Source: Acidimicrobiia bacterium
GTDB taxonomy: Bacteria; Actinomycetota; Acidimicrobiia; IMCC26256; PALSA-555
Reading direction: 5' to 3'
DNA length: 38,676 nucleotides
Assembly (NCBI GenBank): GCA_009694435.1
Contig: SHUY01000008.1
Span: 1-38,676, forward strand
Shown: positions 9,001-18,456 of the stretch, piece after piece
How positions within the stretch are numbered: the stretch's first letter is position 1
Layout of the letters: every line of letters starts with the position of its first letter
The notes under the pieces: model-generated
The model's input: the letters and a program-made list of their open reading frames with translations, nothing else
Databases searched by the model: none
What the model was told of the DNA's origin: nothing
Made by a program: the position numbers and the translations under genes

Positions 9001-10122
9001 ATGGACAAATTCGAGGCTTTGGGAAGGGCCGACGTAAACGATATTGCTTCAATTCTCGCCGACGACGCCATAGATTTTGGCACCACCGAACACCACACCG
9101 TTGCTCGGGGCGACACGGTCTTGACTTGGGATTACGAACGCACCCGCCCTGGGCTGTCCAAGCTCTACGAACGAGCCAAAACATCGCAGTGGAACGGCTC
9201 CACTCAGTTGGATTGGTCGATTGAGGTTGACATTGAAAAAGTCGCGACCGAGATGCAGGGAGCAGTCCAAGGGCTGCGCGATCGACTGACCGCTATTGAC
9301 AATTCCCCCCTTAAGTCATGGGGCGATCCTGAATGGACCAAGTTTTCTATTGAAGCGTTCAACTGGCGCATGAGTCAGTTTCTTCACGGAGAGCAGGGGG
9401 CTTTACTTTGTACCGCCAAAATAGTTAACACTACGCCGTGGATTGACGCAAAATATTTTGCTGCTACTCAAGTAGTCGACGAAGCGCGCCACGTAGAAGT
9501 TTTTGCTCGCTACTTAGATACAAAACTCGATGGGCACTACTCCGTCAACGCCAACTTGCAATTACTAATTGATGACATCCTAAACGACAATCGCTGGGAC
9601 ATGACCTACATGGGGATGCAGATCATGATCGAAGGTCTAGCATTAGCCGCTTTTGGGTTCATGCACGCCGTAACCGAAGAGCCGCTGCTGAAATCGTTGT
9701 TGCGTTACGTAATGAGCGACGAGGCTCGCCACGTAGCCTTTGGAGTGTTGTCTCTACAAGAATTTTACCAAGGGCTAGGAAATTCTGAGATAAGAGAGCG
9801 GCAAGAGTTTGCTTTTGAGGCCGCTCTCCGTATGCGCGACCGGCTAATGATGCATACAGTCTGGGAAAAATGTGGAGTAGATCGAGGGATGATCACCAAA
9901 ATGCTTATGTCGATTCGTGAGCCCGGCGGAAACCCTTTTCAGGCGGCACTATTTTCTAAAATTGTTCCCAACTGTAAAAAGCTTGGATTGCTTGATGCGG
10001 GTGATGGCTGGCTGCGGGAACGGTTCACCGAAATAGGTGTGATCGAATACGAAAATGCTCCCGACACCGAAGTCGAATATGCACTCCTTGATGCGGTTAA
10101 CGAAGAATCAGTAGCCGTTTAA
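9001..10122 (+). CDS. Ferritin-like diiron protein (function unknown; oxidase/monooxygenase-type helical bundle)
   Basis: Two DEARH motifs (VVDEARHVEVF, SDEARHVAFG) plus carboxylates in HGEQGALL and MIEGLALAAF: a duplicated E...ExxH diiron pattern. TAGGAG RBS upstream of ATG. Confidence 0.8.
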   Translation: MDKFEALGRADVNDIASILADDAIDFGTTEHHTVARGDTVLTWDYERTRPGLSKLYERAKTSQWNGSTQLDWSIEVDIEKVATEMQGAVQGLRDRLTAIDNSPLKSWGDPEWTKFSIEAFNWRMSQFLHGEQGALLCTAKIVNTTPWIDAKYFAATQVVDEARHVEVFARYLDTKLDGHYSVNANLQLLIDDILNDNRWDMTYMGMQIMIEGLALAAFGFMHAVTEEPLLKSLLRYVMSDEARHVAFGVLSLQEFYQGLGNSEIRERQEFAFEAALRMRDRLMMHTVWEKCGVDRGMITKMLMSIREPGGNPFQAALFSKIVPNCKKLGLLDAGDGWLRERFTEIGVIEYENAPDTEVEYALLDAVNEESVAV

Positions 10123-10124
10123 AA

Positions 10125-10790
10125 CTAATTCACCAAAGTCAGCTGTGGTCGCCCTACCGCAAGAGTTAAAGCGGCAAGGTATTCGGATCTGTTGATTTCG
10201 ACTGCACCCATCGAAGCTAAGTGATCAGTGCGCCACTGAACATCAAAGAGGACTCCACCGCCGACGCGCAAACGAGTGACTAGAGCGGCCAAAGCAACCT
10301 TGGAAGCATTGCTGGTGCGAGAAAACATTGATTCACCCGCGAACAACCCTCCCATGGCTACTCCGTAGACTCCTCCTACCATTACCGGTTCGTGGCTATC
10401 CGATTGCTCCCATACCTCAACGCTGTGGGCGAACCCCATCTGGTGAAGACGAACGTAAGCCGCTACGAAAGATTCGTCGATCCAGCCATGAGGGCGGGCA
10501 GGATCAGCACAGCCGCGCATTACCGCTTCGAAGGCAGTGTTGACGGTAACTAAAAAATTGCGTTGCGCTCGACGTAAAGATCTATTAAAGCGAAAATTCT
10601 CCAAGGGCAGCACTCCTCGGGGATCAGGTGACCACCAGCCGATGGGGCCATCGGCAAAAACCCGCATCGGAAATAACCCGTGGCTGTAGGCGTACAAAAG
10701 CGTAGCCGGGGTTAGATCGGCCCCAACACCAACTAGGTCTTCGTTAGGAATTGGGTCGGGGAACGGCCATAAAGGAGCGCCGGTCGTCAC
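10125..10790 (-). CDS. aat: Leucyl/phenylalanyl-tRNA--protein transferase
   Basis: GLFPMR, WWSPDPRGVLP, GWIDESFVAAYVRLHQMGFAHSVEVWE, GGVYGVAMGGLFAGESMFSR motifs. Confidence 0.95.
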   Translation of the reverse strand: MTTGAPLWPFPDPIPNEDLVGVGADLTPATLLYAYSHGLFPMRVFADGPIGWWSPDPRGVLPLENFRFNRSLRRAQRNFLVTVNTAFEAVMRGCADPARPHGWIDESFVAAYVRLHQMGFAHSVEVWEQSDSHEPVMVGGVYGVAMGGLFAGESMFSRTSNASKVALAALVTRLRVGGGVLFDVQWRTDHLASMGAVEINRSEYLAALTLAVGRPQLTLVN

Positions 10791-12064
10791 CCGGGAGCAC
10801 CCACTTTGACTAAATCAGCCCACAAAACCAACGCAAGGGAAACCCCTGCTCCGACAAGAACAACGAGAGTGATTGACGTTGCTTGCGCTATCGGTCCCGC
10901 GAGCAGCACTCCTAGCGGGACGGTTCCGCCAAAGGCCATAACCCAAAGTGCCATGACTCGTCCCCGATAAGTATCATCGACTCGCTCTTGCAACACAGTA
11001 GAGAGTGAAGTTATCACTAAGAAATAGGCGTAGCCCAAAGCGGGGCCAATCACAAAAGCAACTAGCGAAGTACGCGCGAGGCCAAAGCCAGCTAACAAAA
11101 TCGAGAAAGCGACTAAGCCTGGACGCACCAAACGGGCTTTGGATTGATGAGAAAATAATGTCCCGACGCTAATGGCGCCAACAGCAGCCCCTAGGCCAAA
11201 AATTCCGTAGAGCAAACCGTATTCAATTGATCGTAGCCCCATTCCTAAATTGTGGGCTGCGAGCACTGGCATCAACCCAATGAAGACCAAAGAAAAAAAT
11301 GACAGTGTAACCAAAATTCCTAAGACTCGGCGCAATACGGGGTCGCCGCGAACGACTCTAAAACCTTCAGTGAATTGAGCCATGACTTTCTGTTTTCGTG
11401 AATCAGCCGGATGGCGGGGATATTTGACTACTACAAGCGCGGTGATGGCGAAAAGATAAGTAGCTGAATTAAGAAAAAATACTGGGGAAGGACCAAAAGC
11501 CGCATATATCGCAGCCCCGATAGCTGGACCAATCACTCGCGAAAGATTCATCTGTACCGACTGAAGTGCCACTGCTCCGGCGAGGTCATCTCGGGGCGTA
11601 AGGGTGGGGAGAATAGCGTTAAGAGCCGGAGCACCAAGAGCATTACCAAAACCAATAGCTAAAACGAATAGCGCTAACACCGCCTCGTTGGGGTGGTCAG
11701 AAAAAACCAATATCGCCAGAAAAATCGAAAATATTAGTTGCTGTACTTGACACAGCAGTAAAAATGCTCTCCGGTCAAAGCGGTCGGCGATCACGCCACC
11801 GATATTGGAGAGAAACAATAATGGTCCTAGTTGGCAAAAAAATAGAATTGCAACAAAAGTAGTTGAACCAGTTAAAGCGAAACCGTAAGCACCAAGCAGA
11901 ACATTTTGCATCCAAGTCCCAATGTTGGAAGCGAATATTCCTAACCAAACAACGCGAAAATCACGACTTCTTAGAGCGGCGACGGCGGTGCCACGAACAA
12001 ATACCCGATCTCCATCTAAATAAGCATCGGTTATATCTTCTGGACTAGGCTGATGCATTGACAC
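10787..12064 (-). CDS. MFS transporter (enterobactin exporter/EntS-like)
   Basis: FRVVWLGIFASNIGTWMQNVLLGAYGFALTGS and GGVIADRFDRRAFLL, 10-12 TM segments. Start may be the GTG at 12064 or the ATG at 12058. Confidence 0.9.
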   Translation of the reverse strand: MSMHQPSPEDITDAYLDGDRVFVRGTAVAALRSRDFRVVWLGIFASNIGTWMQNVLLGAYGFALTGSTTFVAILFFCQLGPLLFLSNIGGVIADRFDRRAFLLLCQVQQLIFSIFLAILVFSDHPNEAVLALFVLAIGFGNALGAPALNAILPTLTPRDDLAGAVALQSVQMNLSRVIGPAIGAAIYAAFGPSPVFFLNSATYLFAITALVVVKYPRHPADSRKQKVMAQFTEGFRVVRGDPVLRRVLGILVTLSFFSLVFIGLMPVLAAHNLGMGLRSIEYGLLYGIFGLGAAVGAISVGTLFSHQSKARLVRPGLVAFSILLAGFGLARTSLVAFVIGPALGYAYFLVITSLSTVLQERVDDTYRGRVMALWVMAFGGTVPLGVLLAGPIAQATSITLVVLVGAGVSLALVLWADLVKVGAPG

Positions 12065-12115
12065 GATTAATGACTCTATCTTGTCAATAAGTAAACTCTT
12101 TTACTGATTTGTGAG

Positions 12116-12736
12116 TTATTTATCATCTAACGCTCTCCAGCAATACCACGCAGCTACTGATCGGAAGGGCCGATAATCATCACCAAGTAATTCGAGTTCT
12201 TTTGATTCAGGCGGGAGAGCCAAGCCGTGTATAAGCGCGTAACCTTTGCGCACACCCAAGTCAGTAGTGGGCCAAACGTTAAGTCGCCCCAACTGAAACA
12301 TTAAGAACATTTCTGCTGTCCACGAACCAATACCTCGTACTTGAGTCAAAGCGGAAACAACTTCATCATCAGGCATTCGAGCCACTCGATTTAACTCGAG
12401 CTCGCCTGAAAGTACTCGCTCGGCCAAATCTTGCACTGCTCGTACTTTGGCCATAGAAAGCCCTGCGGCTCGCAATTTTTCGACTGAAGTAGCCACCATC
12501 ACCTCAGGGCTTACAGTTCCTCCTAATGCACTAACTACTCGGCCGTGAATTGTGGCCGCGGCGGCTCCCGAAAGTTGCTGGCCACAAATTGCTCTTACTA
12601 GGTGAGCAAAGTGATCTTGACTGCGGCGGCCACGAGCAAAATCGGGCAAGCCGATGCGAGCAATAGTTTCTTTCATAGCTTTATCAGCACCCGACAGGGT
12701 GGCAGCGGCTTCATGGAGCTCTCGGCGAATTCTCAT
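12116..12736 (-). CDS. DNA-3-methyladenine glycosylase 2 family protein (HhH-GPD)
   Basis: HFAHLVRAICGQQLSGAAAATIHGRV, VRGIGSWTAEMFLMFQLGRLNVWPTTDLGVRKG (HhH-GPD). Start trimmed from the ORF track (12856) to the ATG at 12736, because homology begins there and the longer form would overlap the divergent gene. Confidence 0.87.
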   Translation of the reverse strand: MRIRRELHEAAATLSGADKAMKETIARIGLPDFARGRRSQDHFAHLVRAICGQQLSGAAAATIHGRVVSALGGTVSPEVMVATSVEKLRAAGLSMAKVRAVQDLAERVLSGELELNRVARMPDDEVVSALTQVRGIGSWTAEMFLMFQLGRLNVWPTTDLGVRKGYALIHGLALPPESKELELLGDDYRPFRSVAAWYCWRALDDK

Positions 12737-12758
12737 CAGCTCTGACACTATTGACGTT

Positions 12759-14027
12759 ATGGACTTACTCGCATTAGCTGACGATCTATGGGCGGGGAAG
12801 GATAGGTACAAACCTTTCGATAATCCAGGGGCGAAAGGCGAGATCGACGACAACACCCTTTTCGTTCATGGCTTCGCCAATGTCAATGCACTGCTCACTG
12901 ACGACGGGATAGTCCTTATTGATACCGGTAGTTCTCTAATGGCAAAAACTATGCACGACTCACTACGAACATGGAGTACCGACCGCATCAATACCGCAGT
13001 TTTTACTCACGGCCATATTGATCATTGTTTTGGAATTGATAATTATGACTCTGACAATGCCTCGTTGGGTTCGCAAGCCCCTAAGGTGATTGCCCATGAA
13101 GCCATAAAAGCCCGTTTTGATCGCTATAAAGTCACTGCTGGTTATAACGAACAAATAAACCGTCGTCAGTTTGGAATGAGCGATTTCGTTTGGCCACTCA
13201 ACTATCGCTACCCCGATATCACTTATCAAAAAAACTTTGACCTCTTAGTTGGCGGCGAGAAATTTGAACTTCACCACGCTCGGGGTGAAACCGATGATCA
13301 CACTTGGGTGTGGGCTCCTGACCGTAGCGTTGTTTGTGTAGGGGATCTATTTACTTGGGCCGCGCCTAACTGTGGTAATCCTCAAAAAGTCCAGCGCTAC
13401 CCCATGGAGTGGGCACAAGCACTGCGAGAAATAGCCACACTCAACGCGAACGTGATGTTGCCTGGCCACGGGTTACCGATAATTGGACCCGATCGAGTGC
13501 GTCAAGCGTTAGAGGAGAGCGCAGAGTTATTGGAATATCTCCACACCGAAACTCTTATTCTCATGAACGCGGGGGCCACTCTCAACGACATAATACATAG
13601 CGTTAAGGCTCCAGAACGATTGCTCGAACGACCGTACCTTCGTCCGGTCTACGACGACCCAGAATTTATTCTTCACAGTCTTTGGCGATTATACGGAGGA
13701 TGGTTTGATGGCAACCCCGCGCGATTAAAGCCCCCGAGCGATAAATCGCTGGCGGTTGAAGTCGCCGCGCTCGCTGGTGGACCAGTGGCACTTAGCCAAC
13801 GAGCACTTTTGGTGGCTGATAGCGGTGATCTTCGCTTGGCTGGTCAACTTATTGAATGGGCGCTAGACGCGTATCCAATAAAAGACCCAGATCGAAACGA
13901 AGTAGCCCAAATCTACTCACAGATAAATCGTCAGCGGGTGGCACAAGAAACTTCGCTGATGGCGAAAGGGGTATTTCGCGCCGCCGCACGTGAATCGAAC
14001 CCTAAGGCTAACGCCCCAGAAAACTGA
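12759..14027 (+). CDS. MBL-fold hydrolase with alkylsulfatase-type dimerisation domain
   Basis: FTHGHIDHCFG metal-binding motif, HHARGETDDHTWVW, PGHGLPI, followed by NPARLKPPSDKSLAVEVAALAGG helical region like the alkylsulfatase dimerisation domain. Start trimmed to MDLLALADDLW. Confidence 0.82.
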   Translation: MDLLALADDLWAGKDRYKPFDNPGAKGEIDDNTLFVHGFANVNALLTDDGIVLIDTGSSLMAKTMHDSLRTWSTDRINTAVFTHGHIDHCFGIDNYDSDNASLGSQAPKVIAHEAIKARFDRYKVTAGYNEQINRRQFGMSDFVWPLNYRYPDITYQKNFDLLVGGEKFELHHARGETDDHTWVWAPDRSVVCVGDLFTWAAPNCGNPQKVQRYPMEWAQALREIATLNANVMLPGHGLPIIGPDRVRQALEESAELLEYLHTETLILMNAGATLNDIIHSVKAPERLLERPYLRPVYDDPEFILHSLWRLYGGWFDGNPARLKPPSDKSLAVEVAALAGGPVALSQRALLVADSGDLRLAGQLIEWALDAYPIKDPDRNEVAQIYSQINRQRVAQETSLMAKGVFRAAARESNPKANAPEN

Positions 14028-15270
14028 TTACCTCAGCAGCAGATCGCAACCCAGTGGCGTAAGCCGCGTGGACTACCGCAGCAATAGATTCAGTAGCCGT
14101 GCCGTCACCCGCCCAAAATAAAGCGCCCGTGTCGGATGCCGCCAATGCTTGGCGCGATCCTGAGCCACCTACGCGCACGAAGCTGTAACCCCCGCGCGTA
14201 TTTTCGTTAGTGCACCAATCGACGCGTTGCGAATCTTCAATGAGTTGGCTAGGTAAGACCTTGGGGAAAATGCGATCAAGATCGGCCAAAGCAATCGCCA
14301 CCGCTTCGGCTTCGGTGCGAGCCGACAGTGCTCGGGCCCGATAGCCACCAACATAAGCAATTAGTACTGGGGTGGCGTCTTCACCCCAGCCGTAAAGTGG
14401 GGTCCAGTAGAGCCGAACGGGGCCATCACAGCCCACCATGGTTAATCCATCGTCCCAAAAGCGCTCTTTGAATCGGAACAAAATCTTCATCACCGAGCCC
14501 ATCTCTAAACCGTTAAGGGCTTGCCACTTGCTGGTGGGGAGATCAGGAGAAAATTGAATTGCCCCTGCCTTGAGCACTCCAATTGGAGCGGTACAGATAA
14601 CCGATCGGGCCGCGAACTCTTCGCCGGTGGTACTAAAAGCAGTAGCGCCCGATTCGCTCCACTGAATTTTGTCTACCTTTGTTTCGTACCGAACATCAAG
14701 ATTTTTGCCAATCCAAGCAGGCAAAGCGTCGTAGCCCGCAGTTAAACGCCAATCAACCCCTCGTTCAAGTTCAACCACTCGATCATCACGAATTCCGATC
14801 ATGCTTAACTGATCAAGATCACCCAGCGGGTGAACGGTGAGCATTTGCTCGGCCATTACCCGAGCAACGCCAGTAAGACCTTTACGGTCTACGAACTCCG
14901 CGGCCGTCATGTCGGGACCATCGAAAGCGGCGATCTCACTCAATAAATCGCCCAATTGGGCTAAGGAGGGATCTTGGTACAAATCGGGAGAGTCAACTCC
15001 GCCGATCGACATAATGTAGCCATCGGCGGGATTGCATTTAAGCGTTTCAAACTGACCCGCTTTTATCTCAATCCAAGTGTCGGCATTTTCGGTGTGAACA
15101 AACTCTGCTCCACACTCCACCGGTGCATTAGCAAAGTCTCGAGTAGTGAGCATGCGCCCACCAATGCGCTCGGTTGCCTCAAGTACTACCGCGGTAAGTC
15201 CGTTTCGTTCACATTCACGAGCTGCGGTAACTCCCGCCATGCCCGCCCCTAACACCACAACGTCATGCAT
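14008..15270 (-). CDS. FAD-dependent amine oxidase family protein
   Basis: VVLGAGMAGVTAARECERNGLTAVVLEATERIGGRM (GxGxxG) and C-terminal LFWAGDGTATESIAAVVHAAYATGLRSA. Confidence 0.92.
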   Translation of the reverse strand: MHDVVVLGAGMAGVTAARECERNGLTAVVLEATERIGGRMLTTRDFANAPVECGAEFVHTENADTWIEIKAGQFETLKCNPADGYIMSIGGVDSPDLYQDPSLAQLGDLLSEIAAFDGPDMTAAEFVDRKGLTGVARVMAEQMLTVHPLGDLDQLSMIGIRDDRVVELERGVDWRLTAGYDALPAWIGKNLDVRYETKVDKIQWSESGATAFSTTGEEFAARSVICTAPIGVLKAGAIQFSPDLPTSKWQALNGLEMGSVMKILFRFKERFWDDGLTMVGCDGPVRLYWTPLYGWGEDATPVLIAYVGGYRARALSARTEAEAVAIALADLDRIFPKVLPSQLIEDSQRVDWCTNENTRGGYSFVRVGGSGSRQALAASDTGALFWAGDGTATESIAAVVHAAYATGLRSAAEVISFLGR

Positions 15271-15317
15271 ACGGTGCTGATGATAGCGTCACCAAGACAT
15301 ACCAAGGAGCGAAGCTA

Positions 15318-16127
15318 ATGCGAATTAGTGAATCCAATATTCTTATTACTGGAGCATCTTCAGGAATCGGAGCCGAGTTAGCACCCTTGCTGGCATCGCG
15401 AGGGGCCACGGTAGGAATAGTGGCCCGGCGACAAGATCGACTAGAAGCAGTACTAGATAAATGTCGTACTTACGCACCTAAATCAAAACTGTGGGTAGCC
15501 GACCTGAGTGATCTCGAACAAGCAGAAAAAGTTGCTCTTGATGCCCAAGAGTATTTCGGTGGAGTTGACTGCTTAATAAATAATGCCGCTATACCCAAGG
15601 TGACTTCGATTGATCGACTGACTACTTCTGATTTGGAATCGGTCATGAAAGTTAATTTTTTATCTCCAGCAAGAATGACGCTGGCATTACTTCCCCACTG
15701 GCTAAAGCGCGGTGCGGGATGCGTAGTGAATATCTCGTCTTTAGGGGGAAGAATCGGAATTGTTCATGAGGCGGCCTACTGCTCGTCAAAATTTGCTCTT
15801 TGTGGTTGGAGTGAATCGATGGCTATAGATCTGGCGGGCACGGGGATAGAAGTTAAATTGATTCTTCCGGGACCCATTGAGACTGAGATCTGGGATCTGG
15901 CCGACAACGAAACTGCCCTTTATTCTGGGCCTCTAGTCCCGGTGTCCCAATGCGCCTCCAGTATCGCGTCGGCTATCGAGGAGGAGGGGTTCGAATTTTA
16001 TTGCCCGCCCGAATTTCCCGGTGGTGGTAAACAACACGACATCGTGGTGGGAAAGACCAGCAACATTGATCAGTTCATTGCCGCCGTCGGGTCAATGGCC
16101 ATAAGCGATAGAGAGGGAAAATCTTAA
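15318..16127 (+). CDS. SDR family oxidoreductase
   Basis: TGASSGIG, NNAA, YCSSK motifs. AAGGAG RBS upstream. Confidence 0.93.
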   Translation: MRISESNILITGASSGIGAELAPLLASRGATVGIVARRQDRLEAVLDKCRTYAPKSKLWVADLSDLEQAEKVALDAQEYFGGVDCLINNAAIPKVTSIDRLTTSDLESVMKVNFLSPARMTLALLPHWLKRGAGCVVNISSLGGRIGIVHEAAYCSSKFALCGWSESMAIDLAGTGIEVKLILPGPIETEIWDLADNETALYSGPLVPVSQCASSIASAIEEEGFEFYCPPEFPGGGKQHDIVVGKTSNIDQFIAAVGSMAISDREGKS

Positions 16128-16134
16128 TTAAAGT

Positions 16135-18378
16135 TTAAGAGACCAATGACACTTCAACGGGTATTCCGTTGAGCACCGCATTCCCCGAAAGTGGGTCGAG
16201 CAGCGAACCGTCGGTCAAGATGTTGCTATTAACACCCGCCCTTGATTCGGCTACTGCCATTTGGGTTTCGTCCCCCGAATGGCCCCAGCCGTGAGGCAAG
16301 CTAACTACTCCGGGCATAAGCGAATCGGTTACCTCGGCGGCTACTTCTAACTCCCCTACCCGCGAGATCACTCGCACCACCTGCCCCGACTGAATGCCGA
16401 TACGAGTGGCGTCTTCGGGGTGCATCTGTAGCGTGCAGCGATCTTTCCCTTTAACTAGGATTTTGATGTTATGCATCCATGAATTATTAGACCGTAGATC
16501 ACGCCGCCCGATAAGCACGAGCTCGTAATTTTTATATTGACTGAGCGCCGACGACAGGCGGTCTACGTCGGCCACGATTGGCTCAGGGGCTAATTCGATT
16601 TTTCCCGAAGGAGTCCGTAAAACTTCTGGGACTCTTGGTTGGAGTGGGCCAAAATCAATACCGTGAGGATTATCTTCAAGTTGGTCGAGAGTGAGCCCAC
16701 CATCACCGGTGAAAACATCACCGTACGGACCAGTTCGCAGCATAAGGTCAAGAATTCGATCAGGACCTCGCCGTTGGCCTAGATGCTGCAATACCTCTTC
16801 AACGGTCAAGTGTGAAATGGGTGAGTCAGCGCGCTGAATGCTTCGTTCGATGAACATCGTGGCCAAGGCGTCGTCAAGAGCGGCCGGGTCGACTTCGGAT
16901 CCCAAGCCCGAAACAATTGCTCCTAGTCGCAAAAGAACTTCCCACTCGGGCATTTCGTGATCAGCCAATGGGACTAGAGCAGGAGAGTAATTAGCAATAT
17001 TACGAATTGATAACTGATAAAAAGCAATATCGTAATGAGAGCGGGCGAGTAACGAAGGGGCGGGCAAAATTACGTCGGCGTGGCGAGTGGTCTCGTTGCG
17101 ATAAATATCAACACTCACCATAAAATCAAGTGACGCGAGAGCCTGGTTGAGTACGTCGCTATCGGGAGTCGAAACCGCGGGATTTCCCGCCACGGTAATG
17201 AGCGCTCGCACCTGCCCTGAGCCGGGAGTTGTGATTTCTTCGGCTAGGCACGCCACCGGAAATTCGCCGTATATTTCCGGACACCCCCGCACTCGACTCT
17301 GGCGCCGGCCAAAACTAACGCCGCGTCCGGGGCCACTTTTAGCGTCAGGACGCGAACCACCCGCAGCCGGATTGGGGAACATCGCGCCCCCTTCTCGATC
17401 AAGGTTGCCGGTCAACACATTGATCACATCGACTAGCCATGAAGCCAAGGTTCCAAACTCTTGTACACAAGTTCCAATACGGGCATACACTGCCGCTCGC
17501 TTTGCGCGACTCAATTCACGAGCGACACGAGAGATAGTTTCTGCGTCGATTCGGCAAATCTCTTCCACGGCCTCGGGGGTGAACTCGTCTGCTAGAGAGC
17601 GAACTTCGTCGAGCCCAATGGAGTGATCGGACAAACGACCGAGATTAACTAGATTTTCGGCAAACAAAACATTGACTAGGGCGAAAAGGAAATAAGCGTC
17701 GGTGCCAGGACGAATAAAGAGGTGCTCACTAGCCTCTTCAGCAGTTTTAGTACGGCGAGGATCGACTACCACCATTTGACCACCGCGTTTTATAAGCGCC
17801 CTGAGTCGGCCAGGAAGATCAGGGGCAGTGCACAGGCTTCCGTTAGAGACGAAAGGGTTGGCCCCTAAAATCAAAAGATAATCAGTGCGGTCAACGTCGG
17901 GAATCGGAACGGTTAGTGAAGAACCGAAAAGAAGACCCGAAGAAACCTGTTTAGGTACCTGATCAACGGTGCTCGCAGAGTAAATATTTTCGCTGCCTAA
18001 ACCTTTGATCAGTACTCGGTTGTAAATCAGCATTGATAGCGAGTGGACGTTGGGATTTCCGAGATACATCGCGACGGCGTTTCGGTCGCCATCAGCGAGG
18101 ATGGGGGCTAAACCTTTTTCTATGGCCGCAAAAGCTTCAGGCCAATCAACTGACCGCCACTGGCCGGTGGTCCGATCACGAATTTGCGGAGTGCGCAAGC
18201 GATCGGGGTCATCTTCGAGATGTCCAAAAGCAGTACCTTTTGGACAAAGAAAACCTTGGCTAAAAACATCATCGCGATCGCCACGAACCAAAGTGACTTT
18301 ATTGGCGTTGAGATGAAGTTCTAGGCCACAGGTGGCCTCACAAAACGGACAGGTGCGATATTCGATCGTTGAAGCCAT
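16135..18378 (-). CDS. Molybdopterin-dependent oxidoreductase with N-terminal 4Fe-4S site (DMSO-reductase superfamily)
   Basis: CPFCEATCG...FLCPKG cluster motif, GNPNVHSLSMLIYNR, GANPFVSNGS, VVDPRRTKTAEEA, C-terminal molybdopterin dinucleotide-binding domain (MHPEDATRIGIQSGQVVRV). Start could also be 18402 as in the ORF track. Confidence 0.9.
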   Translation of the reverse strand: MASTIEYRTCPFCEATCGLELHLNANKVTLVRGDRDDVFSQGFLCPKGTAFGHLEDDPDRLRTPQIRDRTTGQWRSVDWPEAFAAIEKGLAPILADGDRNAVAMYLGNPNVHSLSMLIYNRVLIKGLGSENIYSASTVDQVPKQVSSGLLFGSSLTVPIPDVDRTDYLLILGANPFVSNGSLCTAPDLPGRLRALIKRGGQMVVVDPRRTKTAEEASEHLFIRPGTDAYFLFALVNVLFAENLVNLGRLSDHSIGLDEVRSLADEFTPEAVEEICRIDAETISRVARELSRAKRAAVYARIGTCVQEFGTLASWLVDVINVLTGNLDREGGAMFPNPAAGGSRPDAKSGPGRGVSFGRRQSRVRGCPEIYGEFPVACLAEEITTPGSGQVRALITVAGNPAVSTPDSDVLNQALASLDFMVSVDIYRNETTRHADVILPAPSLLARSHYDIAFYQLSIRNIANYSPALVPLADHEMPEWEVLLRLGAIVSGLGSEVDPAALDDALATMFIERSIQRADSPISHLTVEEVLQHLGQRRGPDRILDLMLRTGPYGDVFTGDGGLTLDQLEDNPHGIDFGPLQPRVPEVLRTPSGKIELAPEPIVADVDRLSSALSQYKNYELVLIGRRDLRSNNSWMHNIKILVKGKDRCTLQMHPEDATRIGIQSGQVVRVISRVGELEVAAEVTDSLMPGVVSLPHGWGHSGDETQMAVAESRAGVNSNILTDGSLLDPLSGNAVLNGIPVEVSLVS

Positions 18379-18456
18379 GCCCTGAGGATACTTCTTACTC
18401 AAGTATTCCGCTTAAAGTGAGAGACTTAAAACAACCCAGTTCTAGGAGTTGCAATC

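Noticed and set aside
17147-17626. 159-aa plus-strand ORF antisense to the molybdopterin oxidoreductase
   Set aside because: Overlaps conserved coding sequence on the other strand and has low-complexity Ser/Arg/Thr composition without a start context.
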